From assembly GCF_014201735.1 (NCBI RefSeq), contig NZ_JACHFE010000002.1, positions 372,001-436,000 on the forward strand: DNA of 64,000 nucleotides, given 5' to 3'. The notes under the pieces were generated by a model. The model had not been told where the DNA came from and did not search any database. It saw only the letters and a list, made by a program, of their open reading frames with translations. Shown here piece by piece: positions 36,517-45,237 of the stretch. Position 1 is the first letter of the stretch; the number at the start of each line of letters is the position of its first letter. The stretch comes from Marinobacter oulmenensis. Its GTDB lineage: Bacteria > Pseudomonadota > Gammaproteobacteria > Pseudomonadales > Oleiphilaceae. Made by a program: the position numbers and the translations under genes.

Positions 36517-38055
36517 ATGGCCCATGATGAGCTGCACCTGAACCTGCGAAACCTCACCCTGGAGGACTACGACCAGCTTCAGGAACTGATGGACGACGTT
36601 TATGACGACATCGGCGGTGCATGGCCAAAGGACACCATCAAAGCCCTGGTGGAGCAGTTTCCCGACGGGCAGATCTGTATCGAGGATAACGGTCACCTGG
36701 TCGCGGTGGCGCTGACTGTCTGCGTCAAGTATGAACGTTTCAGCAACCCGCACACCTACGACGACCTGATCCTGCGCAACGAGAAGATCTGGCATAACGC
36801 CAATGGCGACTCGCTGTACGGACTGGATGTATTCATCCATCCGGACTACCGGGGTTACCGCCTGGGGCGGCGCCTGTACGAGGCCCGCAAGGAACTCTGC
36901 CGTTCCATGAACCTGCGGGCGATCCTCGCCGGTGGGCGCATTCCCAACTACTTCAAGTACTCCGATCAGTACACACCGGAAGAATACATTACCCGGGTCG
37001 ACCGCAAGGAAATCTACGACCCGATCCTCAGTTTCCAGCTGTCCAACGAATTCCAGGTCACCCGCCTGATGCATAAGTATCTGCCCGAGGATGAGAAATC
37101 CCAGGGCTACGCCACGCTGCTGGAATGGCGGAACATTCTCTACACCCCGCCCTCACCCGTGCTGAGCGTGCGCAAGACCCAGGTACGCATGGGCGCTGTG
37201 CAGTGGCAGATGCGGGAATTCACCTCGGTTGAGGAAGTGCTGGAGCAGGTGGAGTACTTCGTGGACGCGCTTTCCGACTACAAGAGCGACTTCGCCCTGT
37301 TTCCGGAATTCTTCAACGCCCCCCTGATGGGGCTGACCGATCAGCTCGACCAGACCCGGGCGATCCGCTTCCTGGCCGGGTTCACCGAACAGTTCCGGGA
37401 CCAGATGTCGGAAATGGCGGTGAGTTACAACATCAACATCATCACCGGCTCCATGCCGCTGATTGAGGATGACCGGGTCTACAACGTCTCCTACCTGTGC
37501 CACCGGGACGGCCGGGTGGACGAACAGCGCAAGATCCACATCACCCCCCACGAACGGCGAGACTGGGTCATCGAAGGCGGCGACCGTTTCCAGGTGTTCG
37601 AGTCCGACGCCGGCCGGGTTGCCATCATGATCTGCTATGACATCGAATTCCCGGAACTGGGCCGGATAGCGGCTGCCGAAGACGTCGACATCATCTGCGT
37701 GCCCTTCTGGACCGACACCAAGAACGGCTACCTGCGGGTGCGCCACTGCGCCCAGGCCCGGGCCATCGAAAACGAATGCTACGTGGTGATTACCGGCAGT
37801 GTCGGCAACCTGCCGAAGGTGGAAAACCTGGACGTCCAGTACGCCCAGTCGTCCGTGTTCTCGCCGTCGGATTTCGCCTTCCCCCACGATGCGGTGATGG
37901 CAGAAACCACGCCGAACACCGAGATGATCATGTTCTCGGACATGGATCTGGAGAAACTCACGCTGGTACGCAACGAAGGCTCTGTCACCAACCTGAAAGA
38001 CCGGCGTGTTGATCTGTACGAGGTAAAAACCGGCAATAACGACCTTGGCCAGTAA
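36517..38055 (+). CDS. Fused GNAT acetyltransferase and carbon-nitrogen hydrolase (nitrilase superfamily)
   Basis: The 512-residue fusion has an N-terminal GNAT domain of ~200 residues with the acetyl-CoA loop region DYRGYRLGRRLYEARKEL. It is followed by a nitrilase-superfamily hydrolase (residues ~220-505) with a full catalytic triad: Glu264 in LFPEFFNAP, Lys339 in QRKIHITPHE and Cys373 in IMICYDIEFPE. The fusion suggests that a substrate is acetylated and its amide cleaved, or that the GNAT senses the product. Substrate unknown. Cytoplasmic. Starts ATG 36517 with GAAGGAGACTCCC upstream. Confidence 0.85.
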   Translation: MAHDELHLNLRNLTLEDYDQLQELMDDVYDDIGGAWPKDTIKALVEQFPDGQICIEDNGHLVAVALTVCVKYERFSNPHTYDDLILRNEKIWHNANGDSLYGLDVFIHPDYRGYRLGRRLYEARKELCRSMNLRAILAGGRIPNYFKYSDQYTPEEYITRVDRKEIYDPILSFQLSNEFQVTRLMHKYLPEDEKSQGYATLLEWRNILYTPPSPVLSVRKTQVRMGAVQWQMREFTSVEEVLEQVEYFVDALSDYKSDFALFPEFFNAPLMGLTDQLDQTRAIRFLAGFTEQFRDQMSEMAVSYNINIITGSMPLIEDDRVYNVSYLCHRDGRVDEQRKIHITPHERRDWVIEGGDRFQVFESDAGRVAIMICYDIEFPELGRIAAAEDVDIICVPFWTDTKNGYLRVRHCAQARAIENECYVVITGSVGNLPKVENLDVQYAQSSVFSPSDFAFPHDAVMAETTPNTEMIMFSDMDLEKLTLVRNEGSVTNLKDRRVDLYEVKTGNNDLGQ

Positions 38056-38062
38056 TACCGAT

Positions 38063-38092
38063 GCACACAGTCCCATATAGGTGCCTGTGTGC
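38063..38092 (+). terminator. Hairpin after the GNAT-nitrilase gene
   Basis: GCACACAG (38063-38070) pairs with CTGTGTGC (38085-38092) as a perfect 8-bp stem with a 14-base loop, 7 bp after the stop codon. No U-tract follows, so termination strength is doubtful. Confidence 0.3.
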
Positions 38093-38176
38093 GTTGCCAA
38101 AAAGGTGCCACAGAGCTATTGTTGGACTAACGGTTCAACATACATTAGCTGATTCCAAGGCAGGGAAAGGCAACCC

Positions 38177-38605
38177 ATGAACGAAGCGTTACCCGATCTT
38201 GTCGCCCGTTTCCGGATTCGTAGCGGGCTGTTCCGCAGGGAAACCGTCGAGGCCCGCCTGTTCGGCCTTGACCCGTATTCCTGTGTTCTGAAAACCGACA
38301 AGATCTTTGAACCCGGCGACCACCTCACGCTGGACCTGGTCATGGATATGCCGTTCGAGGAAATCCGTGCCGAAGGACTGCCCGGTCTGGTGACAGACAA
38401 GATAAAACACTGCAGCAACTTCTTCTATTCCATTGATTTCACGTTGTCTGGAGCCCGCGATTCCGAACTCGCGGAAAAGCTGCGGCGCATCGTGGAAGTC
38501 ACGCTGAAGAAACAGAGTCTCCGGTCCCGGAGAAACGCCAGCCCTGCCCCCGACCTGAAACAGGTGGCCCGCATCGATAGCAGCTATCCGGCATCCCTTT
38601 CCTAA
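38177..38605 (+). CDS. Hypothetical PilZ-like small protein
   Basis: The 142-residue protein is mixed beta and charged helix. RIRSGLFRRETVEARLFGLD, VLKTDKIFEPGDHLTLDLVM and FFYSIDFTLSG give the strand pattern of a PilZ-like domain, but the RxxxR and D/NxSxxG ligand motifs are not clear, so this may be a degenerate member. The last ~40 residues are basic (LKKQSLRSRRNASPAPDLKQ). No signal peptide. It lies 12 bp before the helix-hairpin-helix gene and may be co-transcribed with it. Confidence 0.45.
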   Translation: MNEALPDLVARFRIRSGLFRRETVEARLFGLDPYSCVLKTDKIFEPGDHLTLDLVMDMPFEEIRAEGLPGLVTDKIKHCSNFFYSIDFTLSGARDSELAEKLRRIVEVTLKKQSLRSRRNASPAPDLKQVARIDSSYPASLS

Positions 38606-38617
38606 GGAGTGGTTTCC

Positions 38618-39244
38618 ATGGCCAAGAAGTCCAAACCCAGCGTTGATAAAGTCGTCAAAAAGGTCAACAAAGAGTTCGAACGAACGTCCACCCAGATAGA
38701 AGGGCTGATCGATGATGCCCTCAAGCAGTTTGACCATCTGCACGACCAGCTTCAGGAACCGGTTCGCAAACTGCTGAAGGACATGGATTCACTCCGTGAG
38801 CGCGAAATGCGCCGCTTCCATGACGAGTTTGACCGCCGGATGGGGGAATTCCAGGAGTTGCAGTCGTCCCTGCTGAATCGCCTGGGTATTGAGCCCGAGC
38901 AGACCGATGAGGCGGACAAACAGGCTCCACCTGCTCCCGCTGAGGATGTCCAGGCCAAACCAGCCGCCCCGAAAAAGGCCTCCGGCGGCAAGAAAAAGGC
39001 CAGCAAACCGGCCAAGGCGAAGGCCAAAGCCACACCAAAAGCCAAGGCCAAACCTGCAGACAAATCCGACCTGACCCGCATCAAGGGCATCGGGCCGGTC
39101 ACCGCGAAAAAGATGCAGGATGCCGGCATCACCTCCATCGAGCAGATCGCCAAACCTTCCCAGGGTGACAAAGAGAAGCTCAAAGCTTTCAAAAACGTGA
39201 AGGGTTATAACCAGTTCCAGGCAGAAGCCAAGAAACTGCTCTGA
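38618..39244 (+). CDS. Lys/Ala-rich protein with coiled N-terminus and C-terminal helix-hairpin-helix
   Basis: I choose ATG 38618 behind AAGGAGTGG. The ~208-residue protein has three parts. The N-terminus (~1-95) is a long charged coiled helix (KVVKKVNKEFERTSTQIEGL, LQEPVRKLLKDMDSL). The middle (~96-150) is a low-complexity Lys/Ala/Pro linker. The C-terminus (~150-208) is a helix-hairpin-helix domain: LTRIKGIGPVTAKKMQDAGI followed by SIEQIAK. The first part looks like phasin/PHA-granule or nucleoid-linked proteins, and the tail like DNA-binding HhH/DUF4332. Role unknown. The stop overlaps the selD start by 1 bp (TGATG), suggesting a shared transcript. Confidence 0.65.
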   Translation: MAKKSKPSVDKVVKKVNKEFERTSTQIEGLIDDALKQFDHLHDQLQEPVRKLLKDMDSLREREMRRFHDEFDRRMGEFQELQSSLLNRLGIEPEQTDEADKQAPPAPAEDVQAKPAAPKKASGGKKKASKPAKAKAKATPKAKAKPADKSDLTRIKGIGPVTAKKMQDAGITSIEQIAKPSQGDKEKLKAFKNVKGYNQFQAEAKKLL

Positions 39245-41526
39245 TGCAATCACCCGACCAACCTGTTTTACGGGACATTGTCCTGGTAGGTGGCGGGCAC
39301 AGCCACGTCGGTGTATTGAAACGGTTCGCCATGAACCCGGTACCCGGCGTGCGCCTGACCCTGATCTGTCGTGACACCCATACCCCCTATTCCGGCATGT
39401 TGCCCGGCTACGTGGCCGGACATTACAGCTACGACGACGTTCACATCGACCTGAGCCGGCTGGCGGAATACGCCGGTGCCCGTTTTTACCGGGCCCAAGT
39501 GGACGGCATTGATCGCGACAACCAGCGAGTGATCTGCCGGGGCCGCCCCGACGTCCCCTATGATCTGGCGTCCATCAATATCGGTTCTTCGCCGCGTGTT
39601 GCCGATGTCGAAGGCGCTGCAGACCACGCGGTGCCAGTTAAACCGATCACCGGCTTTAACCGTTTCTGGCTGGCGTTGCTGTCGCGCGTGGAGAACCACG
39701 ACAACGGCCCGCTGACCATTGCGGTGGTGGGTGCCGGGGCCGGCGGCGTGGAACTGACCCTGGCCATGCAATACCGGCTGCGCAAGGAACTGCGCCAAAG
39801 GGGCAAAGACCCGGACCTGCTGCATTTCCACCTGTTCGATTCCCGGGACATTCTGCTGCCGACCCACAACGACCGGGTGCGGGGGATGTTCCAGCGCAAA
39901 CTGAAGGAACGATCAGTGCACCTTCACCTGGGTTCGCCAGTCGATCAGGTTGAAAGCCGACTGCTGACCACCGCCGCCGGCGAACGGCTGGAGGTTGATG
40001 AAGTGCTCTGGGTGACCCGCGCGGGCGGCCCGCAGTGGCTCAAAGATACCGGGCTGGCGCTGGACGACGGCCAGTTTCTCAGGGTTCGCGATACCCTGCA
40101 GACCGAAACCGATGACAACATCTTCGCCGCTGGCGACATCGCCAACGTGGTCAACCACCCCCGTGAAAAGGCCGGGGTCTTTGCGGTTCGCCAGGGTCCG
40201 CCGCTGGCGGACAACCTCAAGCGCATGGTCCGTGGCAAGGCCCCCAAACCCTTCTATCCGCAAAAAGACTGGCTGTCGCTGATCAGCACCGGTGACAAAT
40301 ACGCCGTGGCTTCAAGGGGCGACCGCGGCTTTGCCGGGCGCTGGGTCTGGCGCTGGAAGGACTGGATTGATCGTCGATTCATGCGCAAGTTCAGCGACCT
40401 GCCGGCCATGGATGACAATATCGTCCTGCCCGACACCTCCGCCGCCCAGAGTTCGGAGGAAGCCTCCCAGGCGATTTCCGCCGTCGCCATGCGCTGTGGT
40501 GGCTGCGGCGCCAAAGTGGGCAGCACCGTTTTGTCCCGGGCGTTGGCCCGCCTCCAGCCCATTGAGCGGGGCGACATTCTGGTGGGCCTGCACGCCCCGG
40601 ACGATGCGGCCGTTATGACCGTGCCGCCCGGCAAGGCGGTGGTGCATACCGTCGATTTCTTCCGGGCCTTTATCGACGACCCTTACGTGTTTGGCCGGGT
40701 AGCCGCCAATCACAGTCTGGGTGATCTGTTCGCCATGGGTGCCGAAGCCCAGAGCGCCACCGCCGTGGCGACGGTGCCCTACGGTATCGAATCGAAAGTG
40801 GAAGACACCGTGTACCAGATGATGGCTGGCGCCGTGGAAGTGCTTAACGAAGCCGGCTGCGCGCTGGTAGGCGGCCATACCGGCGAAGGCCGGGAACTGG
40901 CTCTGGGCTTTGCCGTCAACGGGCTGATCGACCCTGAACGCATCATGAGCAAGGGCGGCCTGCGCGATGGCGATGCCCTGATTCTCACCAAACCCATTGG
41001 TACCGGCACGCTCTTCGCCGCCCATGCCCGGCTGGCCGCCAAAGGCCGCTGGGTTGATGCCGCGCTGGATTCGATGATGCAGTCCAACCGGAAAGCGGCC
41101 GAATGCCTGCTGGACTGCGGCGCCCGGGCCTGCACGGACGTAACCGGTTTCGGCCTGCTCGGCCATCTGGTGGAAATGACCCGGCCCTCGGGCGTGGATG
41201 CCGAACTCAACCTGTCTGCCATTCCGGTACTACCCGGCGTGGAAGTCACGGCCGCCGAGGGCATTCTGAGTTCGCTTCAGCCGGCCAACGTGCGGCTTCG
41301 CCGGGCCATCCGGGATCAGGAACAGTGGGTGAAACACCCGCGCTACCCCCTGATTTTCGACCCCCAGACCGCCGGCGGCCTGCTCGCCAGCCTCCCGGCC
41401 GATCAGGCCGATGCCTGCGTGGCAAAACTGCGCAAACTGGGTTACCCGCACACCATGATCATCGGCCGGGTGACGGCCGCCCAGGCCCCGGAAGGCGCCA
41501 TCGAACCCATCACCCTTAAAAACTGA
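39244..41526 (+). CDS. selD: Fused NADH-dehydrogenase-like oxidoreductase and selenide, water dikinase SelD
   Basis: SelD makes selenophosphate from selenide and ATP for selenoprotein and seleno-tRNA synthesis. The 760-residue product starts with an FAD/NAD(P) oxidoreductase of ~370 residues (DIVLVGGGHSHVGVLKRF, FAAGDIANVVNHPREKAGVF, VAVVGAGAGGVEL-type second Rossmann motif). It is followed by a complete SelD (~380-760): MRCGGCGAKVGSTVL with the catalytic Cys, HAPDDAAVMTVPPGKAVVHT, and GHTGEGRELALGF. The fused oxidoreductase may supply or reduce selenium, which is a hypothesis. The gene is followed 110 bp later by a PhnD-type ABC importer, which supports a selenium module. Confidence 0.92.
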   Translation: MQSPDQPVLRDIVLVGGGHSHVGVLKRFAMNPVPGVRLTLICRDTHTPYSGMLPGYVAGHYSYDDVHIDLSRLAEYAGARFYRAQVDGIDRDNQRVICRGRPDVPYDLASINIGSSPRVADVEGAADHAVPVKPITGFNRFWLALLSRVENHDNGPLTIAVVGAGAGGVELTLAMQYRLRKELRQRGKDPDLLHFHLFDSRDILLPTHNDRVRGMFQRKLKERSVHLHLGSPVDQVESRLLTTAAGERLEVDEVLWVTRAGGPQWLKDTGLALDDGQFLRVRDTLQTETDDNIFAAGDIANVVNHPREKAGVFAVRQGPPLADNLKRMVRGKAPKPFYPQKDWLSLISTGDKYAVASRGDRGFAGRWVWRWKDWIDRRFMRKFSDLPAMDDNIVLPDTSAAQSSEEASQAISAVAMRCGGCGAKVGSTVLSRALARLQPIERGDILVGLHAPDDAAVMTVPPGKAVVHTVDFFRAFIDDPYVFGRVAANHSLGDLFAMGAEAQSATAVATVPYGIESKVEDTVYQMMAGAVEVLNEAGCALVGGHTGEGRELALGFAVNGLIDPERIMSKGGLRDGDALILTKPIGTGTLFAAHARLAAKGRWVDAALDSMMQSNRKAAECLLDCGARACTDVTGFGLLGHLVEMTRPSGVDAELNLSAIPVLPGVEVTAAEGILSSLQPANVRLRRAIRDQEQWVKHPRYPLIFDPQTAGGLLASLPADQADACVAKLRKLGYPHTMIIGRVTAAQAPEGAIEPITLKN

Positions 41527-41636
41527 GCCCTCAGGGCTGAGACATCGGTTCATACAGGCCCCGGTTAAAGGTATCCTTCCCCTGCCTTTCGACTAACCTG
41601 ATACCAGATACTGACAACCAAAAGGACTGATTCCGC

Positions 41637-42515
41637 ATGAAGCTCCGCACACTTAGAAACTGGCTGGCCTCTGCACTGCTGTCGGCTGCCGTGATTCCCC
41701 TGGCCCATGCCGAAACCTTCGTCTTCACCGCCATTCCGGATGAGGACGAAACCAAACTGATGGAACGTTTCCAGGGTGTGGCTGATTACCTGTCGGAACA
41801 ACTGGACGTGGATGTCCGCTACATTCCGGTCAAGTCCTACGCCGCGGCGGTCTCCGCGTTCCGTAACAATCAGGTGCAACTGGCCTGGTTTGGCGGCCTT
41901 TCCGGCGTTCAGGCCCGCCGCCTGGTGCCCGGCTCCGAGGCCATCGCCCAGGGCGTTGAAGACGAAGCCTTCCGCACCTACTTCATTGCCAACACGGCCA
42001 CCGGCATTGAGCCGGCGGATGAGCTGAGCGACCTGACCGCACAGCTTGAAGACAAAACCTTCACTTTCGGCTCCAAGGGCTCCACCTCCGGTCGCCTGAT
42101 GCCGGAATTCTACATCCGCAAGACCTTTGACCAGGCGCCGGATGAATTCTTCTCCCGCGTTGGCTTCAGCGGCAACCACACCCGCACCCTGCGGCTGGTG
42201 GAAGCCGGCACCTATCAGGTCGGCGCACTGAACTTTCAGGTCTGGGAGAAAGAACTGGACAACGGCAACATCGACACCGACGCCGTTCAGGTTATCTGGA
42301 AAACCCCGCCTTACCCGGACTACCAGTGGACCATCCACGCTGATGTGAATGACCGCTTTGGTGACGGCTTCAAGGGCCGAGTGCGCGAGGCGCTGCTGAA
42401 CCTGGACGACCCGGAACTGCTCAACAGCTTCCCCCGCTCCGGCTTTATACCGGCATCCAATGACGACTATGAGCCCATCCGCGAAACGGCTGAAAACATC
42501 GGAATCCTGGATTAA
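41637..42515 (+). CDS. PhnD-type periplasmic binding protein, probable selenate/oxyanion ABC transporter
   Basis: The 292-residue protein has a signal peptide (KLRTLRNWLASALLSAAVIP, cleavage after AHA) and the phosphate/phosphonate binding fold: FTAIPDEDETKLMERFQGVA, SAFRNNQVQLAWFGGLSGVQ, FTFGSKGSTSGRLMPEFYI. This PhnD family includes a group annotated as putative selenate ABC-transporter binding proteins that occur next to selD, as here. Selenate or selenite import is therefore more likely than phosphonate import, though ligand choice is inferred from context. The stop codon overlaps the ATPase start by 1 bp. Confidence 0.8.
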   Translation: MKLRTLRNWLASALLSAAVIPLAHAETFVFTAIPDEDETKLMERFQGVADYLSEQLDVDVRYIPVKSYAAAVSAFRNNQVQLAWFGGLSGVQARRLVPGSEAIAQGVEDEAFRTYFIANTATGIEPADELSDLTAQLEDKTFTFGSKGSTSGRLMPEFYIRKTFDQAPDEFFSRVGFSGNHTRTLRLVEAGTYQVGALNFQVWEKELDNGNIDTDAVQVIWKTPPYPDYQWTIHADVNDRFGDGFKGRVREALLNLDDPELLNSFPRSGFIPASNDDYEPIRETAENIGILD

Positions 42516-43165
42516 TGCCCGGATTCGAATTCCATGGCCTGACGGCCAGTTTCAACGGAGAGCGGGTCATTGGCCCGCTCTCTCTCCATATCCAGGAAGG
42601 CGAACACGTCGCCCTGGTGGGCAAAAGCGGTGCCGGTAAATCCACCCTGATCACCCTCATGTACGAGCAGATGCAGCGCCAAGCCGCGCTGGTGCCCCAG
42701 GCGCTGGGGCTGGTGAACGCGCTGCCGGTGTTCCATAACGTGTTCATGGGTCGGCTTGACCGGCATTCAGCCTGGTACAACGCCTGGAGCCTGGTGCGCC
42801 CCTTCGCCAAAGACCGCGAAGCCGTCGCCGCCCTTCTGGACGAACTTGACATGCCCCGGAAGCAGTGGACCCCGGCAGCCAGTCTCTCCGGCGGCCAGCG
42901 CCAGCGTGTGGCGATTGCCCGGGCGATTTACCGGCAGGCATCGATTCTGCTGGCAGACGAGCCCGTCTCCGCCCTGGATGGCCCCATGGCCCACCAGGTG
43001 ATGTCGATGCTGGTCAATCGCTACGACACCAGCGTGATTGCCCTACACGATGTGGACATGGCCCGAACCTACTGCGACCGCATCATCGGCCTGCAGGACG
43101 GCCAGGTCGCGCTGGACGAACCGGCCAGCCAGGTGGACCCCAGAGCCATCATGGCGCTGTACTGA
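42515..43165 (+). CDS. ABC transporter ATP-binding protein (PhnC-type)
   Basis: This 216-residue ATPase has Walker A ALVGKSGAGKSTLITL, the signature SLSGGQRQRVAIARAIYR, Walker B SILLADEPVSAL and the switch His in VIALHDVDMA. It is shorter than typical PhnC (~260 residues): the region between Walker A and the Q-loop is reduced, with MYEQMQRQAALVPQA carrying the Q-loop. The ATG overlaps the binding-protein stop by 1 bp, and the permease gene starts 14 bp after its stop, so the three genes form one operon. Confidence 0.9.
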   Translation: MPGFEFHGLTASFNGERVIGPLSLHIQEGEHVALVGKSGAGKSTLITLMYEQMQRQAALVPQALGLVNALPVFHNVFMGRLDRHSAWYNAWSLVRPFAKDREAVAALLDELDMPRKQWTPAASLSGGQRQRVAIARAIYRQASILLADEPVSALDGPMAHQVMSMLVNRYDTSVIALHDVDMARTYCDRIIGLQDGQVALDEPASQVDPRAIMALY

Positions 43166-43179
43166 GGGGCCGCGGCGCG

Positions 43180-44646
43180 ATGTTTTCCTACCCGGTGGTC
43201 CGAACCAGTTTCCTGTTCCTCGCTATTGCCCTGGCCGGGCTACTGGTGGCGGATATCGCCATTACCACCTCCGACCCCTGGCAGGACCTGGGCCGATTCT
43301 TCCTGGGCGTGGCCACCCCCAATTTCTTCAGCACTGAAGGCCTGGCCACCGCGTTACTGCGCACCGTATCCTTTGCCTTTGTCGGCGTGGCCCTGGGCAG
43401 CTTCTTCGGGTTCCTGCTGTCGCTGGTCTACCACTCGCTGCCGGTGCGGGTTTTCTGCGCCTTTATCCGCGCCATTCATGAACTGTTCTGGGCGCTGATT
43501 TTCCTTCAGTTCTTTGGCTTTCATCCGCTGACTGGTGTGCTGGCCATCGCCATTCCCTACGCCGGCATATTCGCCAAGGTCTACTCGGAAATCCTGGAAG
43601 AAGCCGACCCGGAACCCGCACGGCTGCTGCCGCCCGGCACCGGCACCCTGAGCCGGTTCCTGTTTGCCCGCATCCCGGACAGCTGGGCGCAGATCCGAAC
43701 CTACACTGCCTACCGCCTGGAATGCGGCCTGCGCTCCTCTGCCATTCTGGGCTTTGTGGGCATGCCAACCCTGGGTTTTTATCTGGAAGCATCTTTCTCC
43801 CAGGGCCTCTATTCTGACGCCGGCGCCATGCTCATCCTGTTCTATGTGCTGATCGCCACCCTTCCGCTGTGGGTACGCCCGAAGCTGGTGCCGCTGTACG
43901 TGGCCGCTTCGCCGTTTTTCCTCGGGGATGGCCTGCCCATTGTCTGGGGCAATGTGGCTCGGTTCTTTACCGAAGACATCGTTCCGGCGCCCCTGAGAAA
44001 CGGCGAAGGCATGACAGAGCTGTCTGCCTGGTTCGGGGACCTGATGGTCAACGAGGCCCTGCCCGGCATATGGAATACGGTGGTGCTCACCCAGATTGCC
44101 CTGGTGGCGACGGGGATTCTGTCATTGCTGGCATTCCCGCTGATCTCCCGGCATTTTGGCGGGCCGGTGCGGCGTACCTCCGGGCACGTGCTGCTGGTGA
44201 TCGCCCGGTCCACGCCGGAATACATTCTGGCCTACATACTGCTGCAGTTGTGGGGGCCGTCCATGCTGCCGGCGGTGGTGGCGCTGGCGCTGCATAACGG
44301 CGGCATTATCGGGCACCTGATCGGCCAGCAGACCAACAAGGTCCAACTACGGCCGGATGCGCCGGTGGGGTTTGCCCGGTATAGCTGGGAGTTGCTGCCG
44401 CGCATCTACCGGCCATTCCTGGCCTTCCTGTTCTACCGATGGGAAATCATCATGCGGGAGACCGCCATCCTGGGGATTCTGGGTATCTACACCCTGGGGT
44501 TCTACGTGGACAGCGCCATCCAGAACATCCGCTTTGACCGGGCCATGATGCTGATCCTGATCACCGCCCTGCTGAACATCGGCGTGGACGCCCTGGGGCG
44601 TTACATCCGCCGCCGGCTGGCCCTTCAGACCATGCCCACCTGCTGA
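43180..44646 (+). CDS. ABC transporter permease with two PhnE-like halves in one protein
   Basis: The 488-residue protein carries two BPD-type permease domains in tandem. The first (~50-250) has IHELFWALIFLQFFGFHPLT and ECGLRSSAILGFVGMPTLGF; the second (~280-480) has ARSTPEYILAYILLQLWGPS and EIIMRETAILGILGIYTLGF. The paired motifs RSSAILGFVGMPTLGF and RETAILGILGIYTLGF are a clear internal repeat. Typical PhnE proteins are ~270 residues with one domain, so this fusion supplies a full membrane pore in one chain. I start at ATG 43180 (MFSYPVVRTSF); a longer open frame upstream overlaps the ATPase and is not real. Substrate probably selenium oxyanion. Confidence 0.83.
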   Translation: MFSYPVVRTSFLFLAIALAGLLVADIAITTSDPWQDLGRFFLGVATPNFFSTEGLATALLRTVSFAFVGVALGSFFGFLLSLVYHSLPVRVFCAFIRAIHELFWALIFLQFFGFHPLTGVLAIAIPYAGIFAKVYSEILEEADPEPARLLPPGTGTLSRFLFARIPDSWAQIRTYTAYRLECGLRSSAILGFVGMPTLGFYLEASFSQGLYSDAGAMLILFYVLIATLPLWVRPKLVPLYVAASPFFLGDGLPIVWGNVARFFTEDIVPAPLRNGEGMTELSAWFGDLMVNEALPGIWNTVVLTQIALVATGILSLLAFPLISRHFGGPVRRTSGHVLLVIARSTPEYILAYILLQLWGPSMLPAVVALALHNGGIIGHLIGQQTNKVQLRPDAPVGFARYSWELLPRIYRPFLAFLFYRWEIIMRETAILGILGIYTLGFYVDSAIQNIRFDRAMMLILITALLNIGVDALGRYIRRRLALQTMPTC

Positions 44647-44653
44647 CGGGTGG

Positions 44654-45115
44654 TTATTTCACGGCGCGGAACACCAGCTTTTCCGGGGCGCCGCTGATCG
44701 GGTCCTGGCCTGCCTGAAGGTCAATGCGCCAGATCATGTCGGTGCCGGTAGTGCAGAAAGGTGCGGTGAAAGTGGCCTCATAACGGTTGTCGCCGCGCTG
44801 TTTCAGGGGCACCGGGTACTCGCCCATGTACATGGATTCGCCCCTCAATACCGCCAGAAAGCGGCTGGGCGCCTCCGGTGCGTTCACAGTGAGGTGGTAT
44901 TCCACGCCCTGGCTGCCGGCTTCGCCCGGCTCCAGGCTCATGGACCAGTCGCCACTTTCAGCACTCCAGGTACACGGCTGTTCCAGCAGATTGCATTCCG
45001 CTCGGGCGGCCTCGTCGCCACTGTCGCGCAGGTAACGCGGGCCAAACACCATCAGCGCCACCGCACCGACCATCAAACCAACCACCACAATTGCACGTAA
45101 CATCGTCTGCCTCAT
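44654..45115 (-). CDS. Hypothetical small membrane-anchored protein
   Basis: The ~153-residue product has one N-terminal membrane segment (AIVVVGLMVGAVALMVFG) and an extracytoplasmic domain with two cysteines near its start (ECNLLEQPC) and one later (APFCTTGTDM). Beta-strand-rich; no family recognised. Start is either ATG 45115 or ATG 45103 (MLRAIVVV), the second preceded by GAGG; the open frame extends upstream to 45226 but that leader has no membrane logic. It is convergent with the permease gene by 8 bp and divergent from the ABC-2 gene. Confidence 0.6.
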   Translation of the reverse strand: MRQTMLRAIVVVGLMVGAVALMVFGPRYLRDSGDEAARAECNLLEQPCTWSAESGDWSMSLEPGEAGSQGVEYHLTVNAPEAPSRFLAVLRGESMYMGEYPVPLKQRGDNRYEATFTAPFCTTGTDMIWRIDLQAGQDPISGAPEKLVFRAVK

Positions 45116-45237
45116 TACCGGTAAGAACCCGGCATTATGGGGATAATTGCCGACAAGGCAAAGGTTTCGAAATAGCTGCGGCCATGAGAAAATAGCACGC
45201 TTATCAGTTTTAGCGATCGACCACACAGGACACGCCC

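Noticed and set aside
41637..44646. Phosphonate (Phn) transporter
   Set aside because: The PhnD-type fold allows it, but there are no C-P lyase or phosphonate genes nearby, and selD directly precedes the operon; selenium uptake is the better reading. Not excluded.
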